The notes beneath the pieces were generated by a model. It searched no databases. It was not told the origin of the DNA and worked only from the letters and a program-made list of their open reading frames with translations. Below, one piece after another: positions 43,047 through 52,300 of a DNA stretch of 64,000 bases (the first letter of the stretch is position 1; the number at the start of each line of letters is the position of its first letter). The position numbers and the translations under genes were made by a program. Source of the DNA: Natrinema marinum. GTDB taxonomy: Archaea > Halobacteriota > Halobacteria > Halobacteriales > Natrialbaceae. The stretch lies in contig NZ_CP100763.1 of the NCBI RefSeq assembly GCF_024296685.1, forward strand, positions 248,001 through 312,000, read 5' to 3'.

Positions 43047-44336
43047 ATGCCTTCGCTCGACCTCCGCTCGTTCGTCGCCCGCGCCGTGGCGCTTGCCGAC
43101 GCATCGCCGCCGGCAGATCTGGGTGAGACCCGCAGCTGGCTCGTCGAACCCTTCCTCGAGACGCTGGGCTGGGAGCTTGCCGACGCCTGTGTGACGGACC
43201 GCGCCGTTGGCGGAATGCACGTCGAGTACGTCCCGAAGATCGAGTCGGTCCCGGCGCTGTTCGTCGCCGTCGAACGCTACGACGACTCGCTGGAGGAACC
43301 CCGGGTGAACGCCCTCCGATCGGCCATGGTGTGGACCGGCGTCGATCGTGCGATCTACACGAACGGACGGCAGTACCTCTTTCTCTCGGGCACGACTGAC
43401 ATCGAGTATCACGCGCTCACCGTCACCGAACTCGTCGACGCGGACGCGGCCGTCGCCGACTACTCGCGAGCGGCTTGCGAACGCCGTCTCGAGCACCACG
43501 CTCGCGACCACGTCGCCCGCCAGCTCGCCGTCGAACGGCCGGCGCTGGTCGAATCGATCGTCGATCGCCTCGCGGACGTGACCGTACAGGGCGAGGTCTA
43601 CGCCGGCGAACTCGAGTCCGCGACGGACCGCTTTCTCGACCGACTCGTCGTCGCGTTCGCCGACGATGACGAACACGAGACGGTGCCTGCCGAGGAGACG
43701 GACGACGTCTCGATCCGGTTCGACGAGTCGACGATCGGCGACGACGAATCGACGGTCGCCGAACGCGAGTGGCGGACTCGATCGGAACACGGCGACGCGG
43801 ACCGGCCCCACGGCAGCGACGGCACCGATCCGGAGCCGGCATCGACGGAGCGAGCGGATGTCTCGGACGCGAGCGGTGACGGCAAAGCCGACAGACCGGC
43901 CGCGTCCGACGAGCCTGGCGTCGACGGCTCCGGACCGACGGCCGACGCTCGAGGCGACGGCTCGGACCACGTGCCCTCGATCGCCGACGACGAGGACGGC
44001 GACGGGGAGTACGTCGTTCGGTTCTTCAACGAGCGGGGTTCGATCGGCGCGGTCGGCCACTCGACGTCCGCGGGCGCGCTCGTCCAGACCGCCGACTATC
44101 TCCTCGAGCGAGGACTCGCCGGGGTCGATGTCCCCTGGAGCCCCGACGACGCCGACGAGACCGTGCTGAACGCCGAACCGGCACACGCCGACGGGTCACC
44201 GATGGCGAGGCCGCGGCAGCTCTCGAACGGCCTCGTTCTCGAAACTGCCGGCGACACCGACGAGCGGGCTGCACGCGTCGAGGCGCTGGCCGCTCAAGCT
44301 GGGCTGCGAGCGATGCTGACCGGTGACTGGGGATAA
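43047..44336 (+). CDS. HsdR-N-like fold protein, probably not a nuclease
   Basis: The first 130 residues of this 429-residue protein resemble the N-terminal domain of type I restriction HsdR: WLVEPFLETLGW at 31-42, VEYVPK at 59-64, PALFVAVERYDD around 69-80, and the RAIYTNGRQYLFLSG block at 101-115. In active relatives the strand ends in E-x-K; here the lysine position is not Lys (Glu76, Arg77, Tyr78), so catalysis is doubtful. Residues about 140-215 are helical, 220-320 an acidic disordered linker, and 320-429 a second domain I do not recognise. It lies 66 bp after cheR and converges with the pilin-like genes. Function unknown. Confidence 0.6.
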   Translation: MPSLDLRSFVARAVALADASPPADLGETRSWLVEPFLETLGWELADACVTDRAVGGMHVEYVPKIESVPALFVAVERYDDSLEEPRVNALRSAMVWTGVDRAIYTNGRQYLFLSGTTDIEYHALTVTELVDADAAVADYSRAACERRLEHHARDHVARQLAVERPALVESIVDRLADVTVQGEVYAGELESATDRFLDRLVVAFADDDEHETVPAEETDDVSIRFDESTIGDDESTVAEREWRTRSEHGDADRPHGSDGTDPEPASTERADVSDASGDGKADRPAASDEPGVDGSGPTADARGDGSDHVPSIADDEDGDGEYVVRFFNERGSIGAVGHSTSAGALVQTADYLLERGLAGVDVPWSPDDADETVLNAEPAHADGSPMARPRQLSNGLVLETAGDTDERAARVEALAAQAGLRAMLTGDWG

Positions 44337-44370
44337 CGCGTTTCCGTGCCGACGAGAGTGGACGGCGTAA

Positions 44371-45138
44371 TCAGTAGTTGACGTCCGCCCGGACGACCGT
44401 GATGACGACTCGGTCTGTTGGGTTGTTACAGGTCGCGAGGATATCCCCGCTGGCCGACCCCGATGTCTGCCAACCCGACCGCTCGAGGGTGGCGTTCCAC
44501 GCCCGTTCGTAGGACGTGTTGAGCCGCACCGAGACATCGCCGTCTTCGATATACGTCTCGCGCTGGCGTTCGGTCATCGAGACCCCGAGCCCGCCGCTGC
44601 TCAGGATCGACTGGTCGCTCGCGTTGATCGCGACCACCGAGATGACGACGGTGTCGCTCTCGGGTCGACACGTCAACTGCGGTCGCTTGACGACGGCGCT
44701 GCCGGTTTCGCCGGCGCGAACGACCCCGCCGCCCTCGTAGGCGATGGTGGTCTCACCGGTTTCGTACGTGAACTCGCCGAGGTCGATGGGATTCGCAGAG
44801 ACGTTGCCCGCGTTGCCATCGATCAGTATCGTGAGGTTCGTCCCGCTGGGGCCCGTCGAAATCGTTCCCTCACGCAGCGAGAGTTCTCCGTATCGTTTCT
44901 CGACGCCATCGTGTCGCAGGACGGAATCGAAGTTCACCGCGAGCGCCTCCATCGCCCGTTCGGCGTTGCGCAGCTGTTCGCCCTCCTGATAGTCGCGCAT
45001 CGACTGGAAGCCGACCGTCGCCAGCAAGGCGACGGAGCTGAGGATGATCCCGAAGACGAGGACGAACGCGAGCACGTCGGAGACGCCACGGTCGTCGTCG
45101 CGACTCGGTCCCACCGTCTGCGGTCGTGTTCGTCTCAT
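44371..45138 (-). CDS. Pilin-like protein (DUF7289 type)
   Basis: The 255-residue protein has a hydrophobic N-terminal segment beginning after a charged leader and RGVSDVLAFVL, which resembles a prepilin cleavage site, then a TM helix (LVFGIILSSVALLATVGF). The rest is extracytoplasmic and beta-rich with two cysteine-containing segments (LTCRPES, ATCNNPTD). The last gene of the pil operon, it overlaps its neighbour by 4 nt. I associate it with haloarchaeal DUF7289; a minor pilin or assembly role is inferred. Confidence 0.65.
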   Translation of the reverse strand: MRRTRPQTVGPSRDDDRGVSDVLAFVLVFGIILSSVALLATVGFQSMRDYQEGEQLRNAERAMEALAVNFDSVLRHDGVEKRYGELSLREGTISTGPSGTNLTILIDGNAGNVSANPIDLGEFTYETGETTIAYEGGGVVRAGETGSAVVKRPQLTCRPESDTVVISVVAINASDQSILSSGGLGVSMTERQRETYIEDGDVSVRLNTSYERAWNATLERSGWQTSGSASGDILATCNNPTDRVVITVVRADVNY

Positions 45139-45641
45139 TGGGTCCCGTCCTCGATCGATATCTCGTTCGCACCGCTCTCGTAGACGATGGTAATCGTCCC
45201 GCCGGATACCGAACTTCCGCCGTCAACGCCGGCGTCGGTCTTGATTGGCACGTACACCTCGGCGTTCGCGTCTTCGGCCGTCAGCTTCACACAGGGCGTG
45301 CTCCCATCGAGCAGCGATGCCGTGGCACAGTTGCCGCTCTCCAGTAACTCGACAGTGTACCGCGAACCCGCGACCCGCTGCGGGTGGTCGCTCCTGATGG
45401 TCGCGTTGTGCGCCGACCCCGAGCCGATCTGGTCGACGTTTCCGATCTCGTCTGCCAGTCGCTCGCCGATCGTCTCGAGCGATGATTCGGCGCTCCGATC
45501 CGTTTCCGTCTCGAGCATCGTCCCGGCGCTGGTCACGAGCATCGCGATCAGGACCGTCGTGATGCCGAGCGTCAGGACGTGGGTGATCGAAATAGATACC
45601 GCACGGTCTTGTCCAGTGCTCCGGTGAATCCTGGCTCTCAT
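45135..45641 (-). CDS. Pilin-like protein (DUF7266 type)
   Basis: A 168-residue protein with a basic start (MRARIHRSTGQDRAVS) followed by a single membrane helix (ITHVLTLGITTVLIAMLVTSAG) and a mainly beta extracellular domain with two Cys. The RAVSISITH segment resembles a prepilin-like site. It overlaps both neighbours by 4 nt. I associate this type with DUF7266; the role in pilus assembly is inferred. Confidence 0.65.
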   Translation of the reverse strand: MRARIHRSTGQDRAVSISITHVLTLGITTVLIAMLVTSAGTMLETETDRSAESSLETIGERLADEIGNVDQIGSGSAHNATIRSDHPQRVAGSRYTVELLESGNCATASLLDGSTPCVKLTAEDANAEVYVPIKTDAGVDGGSSVSGGTITIVYESGANEISIEDGTQ

Positions 45642-46087
45642 GTTGGGCAGTCACCTGGTCCCACGGTCAATTCCCGCCTGAAGTGTAGCTCGTTCGTGTC
45701 GTATGTGACTATTATGTCAACATCAGTTATGGAACCAGATAGTATATTTATACCGTCGTAACTGACAGTCACTACTGCTGGCGTTGAGTGAACCGTCGAA
45801 TCTCGGTATGCGTTACTGAACATCGTGATATTATCCTCAGCGTGATCATCGAGGAGAGCGGTCGTACCGGTATCATCATTGACCTCCTCGAGCAGACAGC
45901 CGACGCCCTGTTGGACCTCGAGTTCGACCGTGTCGGCGGTGCTCGCGCTCTGGCTCGTTCCGCCTGAGGAGAGCGTCTCGGTGTAGAGGACGCCGTTGAA
46001 GACGACGACGATGCCGAGGAGGATGAACGCGAGGGTGATCGCGCCGATCAGGATCAACTGCGCGCGGTCGTCACGTTCGCTTACCAT
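45638..46087 (-). CDS. Pilin-like protein (DUF7261 type)
   Basis: A 149-residue protein with MVSERDDRAQLILIGAITLAF, a charged leader and class-III prepilin-like RAQ site before one membrane helix (about residues 10-32), then a secreted domain with two cysteines. It overlaps the next gene by 4 nt and the previous one by 7 nt. GC is below the window average in 45640-45850. I associate this type with DUF7261. Confidence 0.65.
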   Translation of the reverse strand: MVSERDDRAQLILIGAITLAFILLGIVVVFNGVLYTETLSSGGTSQSASTADTVELEVQQGVGCLLEEVNDDTGTTALLDDHAEDNITMFSNAYRDSTVHSTPAVVTVSYDGINILSGSITDVDIIVTYDTNELHFRRELTVGPGDCPT

Positions 46088-46716
46088 ATGATCACCCGGA
46101 CCTCGACGACGTTGTACAGCGGCGTGTCGTCGCCGTACCTTCGCGGAATCATTCGTTCGCTACCGTTCGTTTCGTACAGGTTATCGTTCGACGTGTCCGA
46201 TGTCACGGTCTGATTGTCGTACAGCGTAACGGTGTAACTCGCCGTCAGCGCGCTTGCGGGCGGACTACCCTGATAGACGAGCGTCCGCTCTTCGCCGCCT
46301 TCGGCGTGCAGTTCGACGTTGTACGTCCAGCCGTTTTCGCTGAACCGCTCTTTCAGTATGTGGCCGAGATCGGATTCGTTCGCGAACCGATCGACCGAGT
46401 ACGTCTCGTTGCTCTCGCCGGGCGCTGGGGGCTGACTCGTGTCTTCGAACCCGCCGCCGCCCGCCCAATTTCGCACGATCTCGGAGAGATTCCCGTTCTG
46501 GCTCGAGACGACGAGCGAGTCCTGTATCTCCTGTTGGATCTGCAGTTGGGCCGTCCGATCGGCTAGCCCTCCGGTCGTCGGCGTGATGACGACCGCCTGT
46601 AGCGCGAACAGCACGGCCATCAGGACTACCATCGCGCCGATGAATCCCTCGAGGGTGTAGGCCTGTCCGCGGTCAGTCTCAGTCTCGTCTTCCGGTGAGT
46701 CGTGTGGCCGATACAT
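46081..46716 (-). CDS. Pilin-like protein (DUF7288 type)
   Basis: A 211-residue protein: an acidic leader, the class-III-like cleavage site RGQAYTLEGF, one membrane helix (about 27-48, IGAMVVLMAVLFALQAVV) and an extracytoplasmic domain. The Q-x-x-x-LE-F arrangement is close to the archaeal prepilin consensus cut by PibD. I associate this with DUF7288. It begins 4 nt after the preceding gene. Confidence 0.68.
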   Translation of the reverse strand: MYRPHDSPEDETETDRGQAYTLEGFIGAMVVLMAVLFALQAVVITPTTGGLADRTAQLQIQQEIQDSLVVSSQNGNLSEIVRNWAGGGGFEDTSQPPAPGESNETYSVDRFANESDLGHILKERFSENGWTYNVELHAEGGEERTLVYQGSPPASALTASYTVTLYDNQTVTSDTSNDNLYETNGSERMIPRRYGDDTPLYNVVEVRVIIW

Positions 46717-46720
46717 ACGA

Positions 46721-47257
46721 TCACCAGACCCTCACGACGAGTCGACACGCCGGTTTGCAACGCGGGTCGTCCGTCGTGATAATTCGTGCCGCGCTGGCCG
46801 CGGACTGACTATCGTATTCGTCTCCGCCGGTCCAGTCGGACGGGGGTCCGATCGTGCTGCTGTTGCCGAGATATTCGACGCTCACGTTCACCTGATCGAT
46901 AGTGTTGCCATTCGCTTTCCGAAGTCCCAACTCTGCGGTCAGATCCGATTTCGTATACCTGGTGTCGAACTCGCTCTTGCTGATATTGTTCCCGCCGGTC
47001 GACGTGTTGTGAACGATCAGATCGGCGATCCGATCGGCCTGTGCGGTCTCCGCTCCCCCGACCGAGGAATCGAACGGCGTGATGACCGACGGTAGAAAAG
47101 CGAACACGAAGGCGATCGCCAGCAGGAAGATGCCGATTCCAACGGCGAAGTCCTGCGTCGTCTGGCCGCGTTCTTCGAGCGAGACCGAAACCGTCCGCGA
47201 CCGTCGAGTCCGCGTTCCCCGAGGCTGCGTTCGGTCGTGGGTCTGTGCTCGAGTCAT
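46721..47257 (-). CDS. Pilin-like protein (DUF7287 type)
   Basis: A 178-residue protein with a long basic leader, the class-III-like site RGQTTQDFAVG, one helix (about 50-70, IGIFLLAIAFVFAFLPSV) and a secreted domain ending with two Cys (DDPRCKPACRLVV). The ATG at 47257 lies next to the pilC stop. I associate this with DUF7287. It is the first of five such genes after pilC, so the five may form one assembly unit. Confidence 0.7.
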   Translation of the reverse strand: MTRAQTHDRTQPRGTRTRRSRTVSVSLEERGQTTQDFAVGIGIFLLAIAFVFAFLPSVITPFDSSVGGAETAQADRIADLIVHNTSTGGNNISKSEFDTRYTKSDLTAELGLRKANGNTIDQVNVSVEYLGNSSTIGPPSDWTGGDEYDSQSAASAARIITTDDPRCKPACRLVVRVW

Positions 47258-47258
47258 G

Positions 47259-49343
47259 TTAGGCCACCAGCGTCCAGCCGATGAGCGCGACCGCCGACAG
47301 TCCGATCGCATACTTCAGTCCACTCAGCAGGTCGGCGTCGCGGATGTAGCCGCAGATGAATCCGGAGATGATCGCCTGCAGCGTCACCGCGTGGAAGAAC
47401 AGCACCGACAGCATCTCGACGTCGATGTTCTCGCTCAGGTTCCCGCCTTGCATCGCACCGCCGCCGGCACCGCTGGCACTACTGCTAGCACTGGAACTGG
47501 CACCGGAACCGCCGCCGGCGTTGAGGTTGGCCATCGTATCGATGAACTGGGTCTTGAGGATCGCGATCACCGCGAGCACCGTCATGAACGTCATGATGAT
47601 GATCACGATCTGCATCCGGGTCCGGGACTTGCGTTCGCGCTCGATGTCGTCGTGGTTCTCGCTCGCCCGCGCGGCCGTTCGAAGGACGGCCGAAATCTGA
47701 TTCGACGCCTCCTGAGCTTCGGTGATCAGGCGCGTCGTCCGGGCGAGTCGCGGAATGTGGTACTTGTTGTTGAACTCGATGAGCGCCTCCTTCAGGCTCG
47801 TTCCGTAGTTGACCTTCGTGTGCATCATCTCGAACTCGCGGGCCAGCTTCCCGCTCGTCGTGTCGGAGACCGCCTTGAGCGATTCGAGCAACGTCAGCCC
47901 AGTGTCGTTCGAACTCGAGAGCTTCCGGAGGTCTTCGGAGAGCTTGTTGACGACGGCGTTGCGGTGGCGGACGTTCCATTCGCGGAAGATCGAGAGGGGA
48001 ACCGCGGTGATGTACAGCGGCAGGTAGACGTAGATGAACGTCCCCCAGATCGGCCGCTCGAGCATCCCCTGCCACGACGTGGGAGCGGAGCCGCTGACCA
48101 TCGCCGTCACGATGATCACCAGCGCCAGGGGGCCGGTCAGTGCCAGCGTCACCAGCGGATGGTCGCGGAAGAACAGGTGGGGGTTTCGCAGGACCTCCAT
48201 CGTCTCGTAGGTCCCCTCGCGGTTCTTGATCCGATCGAAGACGCTGTGGTCGCCGGTGAACTGCTCGACGAGGCCCAGACTCAACAGCCCTCCCTGCTGG
48301 CCGGTCTCGGTCCGCTGTTCGGTCGATCCCATCGAGAGGTAGCCGTCACCGGGCTCGTCGTGTTTGACCGTCGAGACGAGGACGAGAAAGCCCACGCCGA
48401 TCATCGGGATGAGGCCGTAGACGGTCATGTAGAGCATGTTGTTCGTCACGCTCGCGTTCGGGATCATCTTCATCACGACCATGATGATGATCAACAGCAG
48501 CGGGAACAGCGACAGCGTCATGTACATCTCGCCGAACAGCTCGAGCGTCTCGAGCGTGAGTTCCTGCTCCTGTTTCGCCGTTCGCATGTGCTTTTCCTTC
48601 TTGTCCTCGAGGAAGCTCTCCATGTCGCCGCCGCTGTTGACGATCGAGAGCATGTCCGTCAGGAACTGCGAGAGGTCGTCGCTCGGCGTCTCGAGGGCCT
48701 GTTTCCGAATCGAGGTCCGGTAGTCGATGTCGAAGTACTCCGTCTCTTTGACGATGCTCTGGAACTCCTTTGCGACCTCGCCGTAGGTGTCGTCGGCCTG
48801 CGCCATCGCCTCGATGATCTCGAGTTGATTGAGCCCACCGACGGACAGCGCGTACATAAAGGAGACCGCGTCGGTCAACAGCATGTTGATCTCGCGCTTG
48901 CGGGCCGAGGCGCGCGAGTAGGGGATCGCGACCATCGATCCGAACCCCATCGCGAAGCCGATCGTGCCGAACAGGAGCCCGGTAAACAGGATCAGCGCCG
49001 GCATGCGAAGCGCGAGGACGAGATTGAGCAACTGCTCGTTGCTGATCGGGATGCCGAGGATCGTTCCGACGTCGATGAGCCCGGTGGCAAAGAGGCCGTA
49101 GCCGAGCATCAATCCGAGCATCCAGAGGCTCAGTCCGCTGATGGTGCCGATTCCGAGGGCTCGAGAGAGGTAGAGCTCGACGGTGTCGGTCATCCGAGCC
49201 TGTGCGAGTTTCGTCTCGACGTCGGCGACGAACTCGCTGTCGTCGCCGAACACGCGTTCGTAGAGGGGGTAGAACCGATCTCCGAGCGCGTCGGAGGAGG
49301 CCGACATCCCCGAGCCACTTCCGCTGTCGGTCTGGAGGCTCAT
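47259..49343 (-). CDS. pilC: Type IV pilus assembly membrane protein PilC (T2SSF family)
   Basis: A 694-residue polytopic protein with about nine membrane segments and two T2SSF-type cytoplasmic regions, for example YALSVGGLNQLEIIEAMAQ and LRKLSSSNDTGLTLLESLKAVSDTTSGKLAREF. It is the platform for the ATPase. A Ser/Gly/Ala-rich loop is near residue 640. It overlaps pilB by 4 nt and the first pilin-like gene starts 2 nt after its stop. Confidence 0.88.
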   Translation of the reverse strand: MSLQTDSGSGSGMSASSDALGDRFYPLYERVFGDDSEFVADVETKLAQARMTDTVELYLSRALGIGTISGLSLWMLGLMLGYGLFATGLIDVGTILGIPISNEQLLNLVLALRMPALILFTGLLFGTIGFAMGFGSMVAIPYSRASARKREINMLLTDAVSFMYALSVGGLNQLEIIEAMAQADDTYGEVAKEFQSIVKETEYFDIDYRTSIRKQALETPSDDLSQFLTDMLSIVNSGGDMESFLEDKKEKHMRTAKQEQELTLETLELFGEMYMTLSLFPLLLIIIMVVMKMIPNASVTNNMLYMTVYGLIPMIGVGFLVLVSTVKHDEPGDGYLSMGSTEQRTETGQQGGLLSLGLVEQFTGDHSVFDRIKNREGTYETMEVLRNPHLFFRDHPLVTLALTGPLALVIIVTAMVSGSAPTSWQGMLERPIWGTFIYVYLPLYITAVPLSIFREWNVRHRNAVVNKLSEDLRKLSSSNDTGLTLLESLKAVSDTTSGKLAREFEMMHTKVNYGTSLKEALIEFNNKYHIPRLARTTRLITEAQEASNQISAVLRTAARASENHDDIERERKSRTRMQIVIIIMTFMTVLAVIAILKTQFIDTMANLNAGGGSGASSSASSSASGAGGGAMQGGNLSENIDVEMLSVLFFHAVTLQAIISGFICGYIRDADLLSGLKYAIGLSAVALIGWTLVA

Positions 49344-52300
49344 GCGTCGCCGTCCTCGTCGCTCTCGTCGGTGCCGAAGATGCTGCCGTCGCTCTCGGAC
49401 GCATCGTCGTCACCGTCGTCTCTGAAAATCGATTCACCGTCGTCCTCGTCGGAGTCGTCGAACAGCGAGCCACCGTCGTCGTCCTCGTCGTCGTCGCTGA
49501 AGACCGAGTTCGACTCGTCGCCGAAGATCGACCCGCTCTCGTCCTCGTCGACATCGTCGTCAGCGGGTGTGGTGGCCGGTTCGGCGTCGGTGTCGGGCTC
49601 CCCGGCCGACTCCGGTGGCGAGCCGGCGATCGGTTCCTCGTCGTCCGACGGTCCCGCATCGCCGTCGTCGGAAGCGTCACCGACGTCGATCGTCGGTGGT
49701 TCAGGGGCAGCCGCCGATTCGTCGTCGGGAGCGTCGCCGACATCGATCGTCGGTGGTTCGGGGGCAGCCGCCGATTCGTCGTCGGGAGCGTCAGTATCGG
49801 CGTCGGCGCCGGGATCGTCGGCCGAGTCCGCCCGATCGTCGCCGTCATCGTCGGTGCCATCACCGAGGTCGATCGTCGGCGGCTCCCGTTCGTCGGTGGC
49901 CTGTCCGGCGTCGGCCAGTTGCTCGCTAAAGTCGGCGTCGGATTCGGTGTCTGAGGAGTCCGGATCGAAGATCGAATCGAGGTCGTCCTCCGGGAACATC
50001 GTATCGAATCCGGAGGTATCCGGCTGCTCGGCGGCCGAACCGCCGCCCGCGGTCGCCTGTCCGGTGTCCGGATCGTCGAGTTCGTCGATCGTCTCTCCCA
50101 TATCGTCGAACAATCCGCCGAAGTCGCCGTCTTCGGCGTCTTCGGACGGTAAGACTGTCGATCCCGAGCTACCGGTGCCGGCAGTTCCGCCCCCGCCGCC
50201 GGCGTCCGCTCCGGAGCTCGAGGCCGGTGACGGATCACCGCTTGGCTCGGCGTCCGTCGCCGCTCCCGACGACTCCGCGGTCGTGACTGCGGTCTCGGGT
50301 TCGGCCGTCGACGCTGTCGCCGGCGCAGCGTCGCCACCCTCACCGGCCGAGGCGTCGGCAGCGCTCGCGTTGTCGTCGCCGATATCGAAGCCGGAGTCCT
50401 CGTTGAGCCACGCCGGCTCGTTGCCGTCCTCGGCCTCGCTCTCGGGAGCGAACGCGGTCGAGCCGTCGCCCAGTTCCCACTCGTCGTCCTCGACGCCGTC
50501 GTCGACTTCGCCGGCGAAGTCGAAGTCGTCGCTGTCGGCGCGGTCGACGTCGATCGTGCTCTCCGATTCGACGTCACCGAGCGCGGTCGCGAGGCCGCTT
50601 GGCACCTTGCCGCGGTACTCCTCGAACAGCGACTCCTCGGCCCGTTCTAAGATGTCCATCGAGAGGTTGTACGTCTCGCTGGTCGCCTCGGGTCGTGGGA
50701 CGAGTTCCTCTTTCTCCTGATCGACGTCGATCAGGACGCTCTCCATCTCCCGGAGGTCCTCGAGGCTGTCCTCGAGTTGGCCGTTCGCGATGAGCGTGAG
50801 GATCGTATCGGGATCGTTGATGAACGCTTGGACCGTCGCCGCGACCTGCGCGTACGTGTTGAGTTCGTTCTTGATGAGGTACGCGAGGATGATCTCGCGT
50901 TTGAACAACTCCTGTTGGAGCTTCTCGTCGCTCCAGCCGCGATCGAACTGGATCTCCTCTAACGTGTTCGAGTCCCCCATCTTGAGGTACTCGTCGGTCT
51001 CGGCTTGCCACTGGTAGACGTCCTGAACGTTGATCTCGTCGTGTTCGGCGTCGTAGTGGTTGATCTCGGTCAGGGACTTGTTCCGGCGGACCTTCCGACC
51101 CTGCACCCGAGTCTGGGTCTGGATCGAGACCAGGTCCAGCGCGGTGAACATCGTCTTCGAGACGTTGATCGGGTCCGTGGTAAAGCGCTTGAGCACCTCG
51201 TCGACGGAGTCGGCGTGGAAGGTGGTGTAGGTGGTGTGCCCGGTCGACATGACCTGGAACAGCGTCCGACCTTCCTCCCCACGGATCTCACCCATGACGA
51301 TGTAGTCGGGCCGCTGCCGGAGCGCGGCCTCGAGCAGGTCGAACTCGTCGACGTCGCCCTGTTCGTCGTCGGCGAACGAGGGCCGCGTCACGGAGGCGAT
51401 CCAGTTTCGCTGTGGCAACTCGACCTCGCGGGTGTCCTCGATGGAGACGATCTTCGCGCTCGAGGGGATAAACAGCGAGACGGCGTTCAGCGAGGTGGTC
51501 TTCCCGGACGCGGTACCACCGGCGAAGATCAGGCTCTTGTGGTTCTCGATGGCGAGCCAGAGGAAGGCCATCTCGTCTAAACTGAACGTGTTCCAGTTGA
51601 TGAGGTCGATCGGGGTGAACGGAACGTCCTTGAACTGACGGATGGTGTAGTTGGTCCCGTGGTCGGAGACTTCCTTGCCGAGCGTCAGTTGGGCACGCGA
51701 GCCGTCGGGGAGCGTCGCGTCGACCTGTGGGAGCCGCTTGCTGATCCCTTTCCCGGAGCGCTGGGCGAGTTTGACGACGAAGTCGTCGAGCTCGTCCTCG
51801 CCGTGGTAGATGTTCGAGATGATCTGTTCGTACTCGGAGTGGTAGACGAAGACGGGCGAATTGTAGCCGTCGACGGAGATGTCCTCGACGTTGATGTCGT
51901 GTTTGATGCCGTCGATGCGCTCGTAGCCGATGAAGTTGCGCTTGAGCAGGTAGAGGAGCTTCTCGACCTGATACTCGTTTAACGTGTCCGGATCGTCCGC
52001 GAGGATCGCCGGCTCGGGCCGGACCTCGATCCCGTCGAGTTGGCTCGGGCCGGACTCGAGTTCGACATCGTCGTCATCGTCGTCGAGCAGTCCCCGAAGC
52101 GTATCGAGGATCCCTTTCGACGCCTCCTCGGAGGTCGCCTCGAAGAGGTCGTAGCGTTTCAGCAGGCGTCGCGTCTCGTCCTCGATGACCGTCCGACGGC
52201 CGTCCTCGGTCGATTGCTCTTTGATGCCTTCCTCGGAGTACTTGATCGCCGTCCGGAGTTTGCCCGAGAGGAACTCCTGGAGTTCCGTCTCGATCTCGTT

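Noticed and set aside
47079-50720. A 1213-codon plus-strand open frame antisense to pilC and pilB
   Set aside because: Its C-terminal half is Ser-rich low complexity and is the mirror of the acidic pilB tail; the true genes on the minus strand have clear ATPase and membrane motifs.
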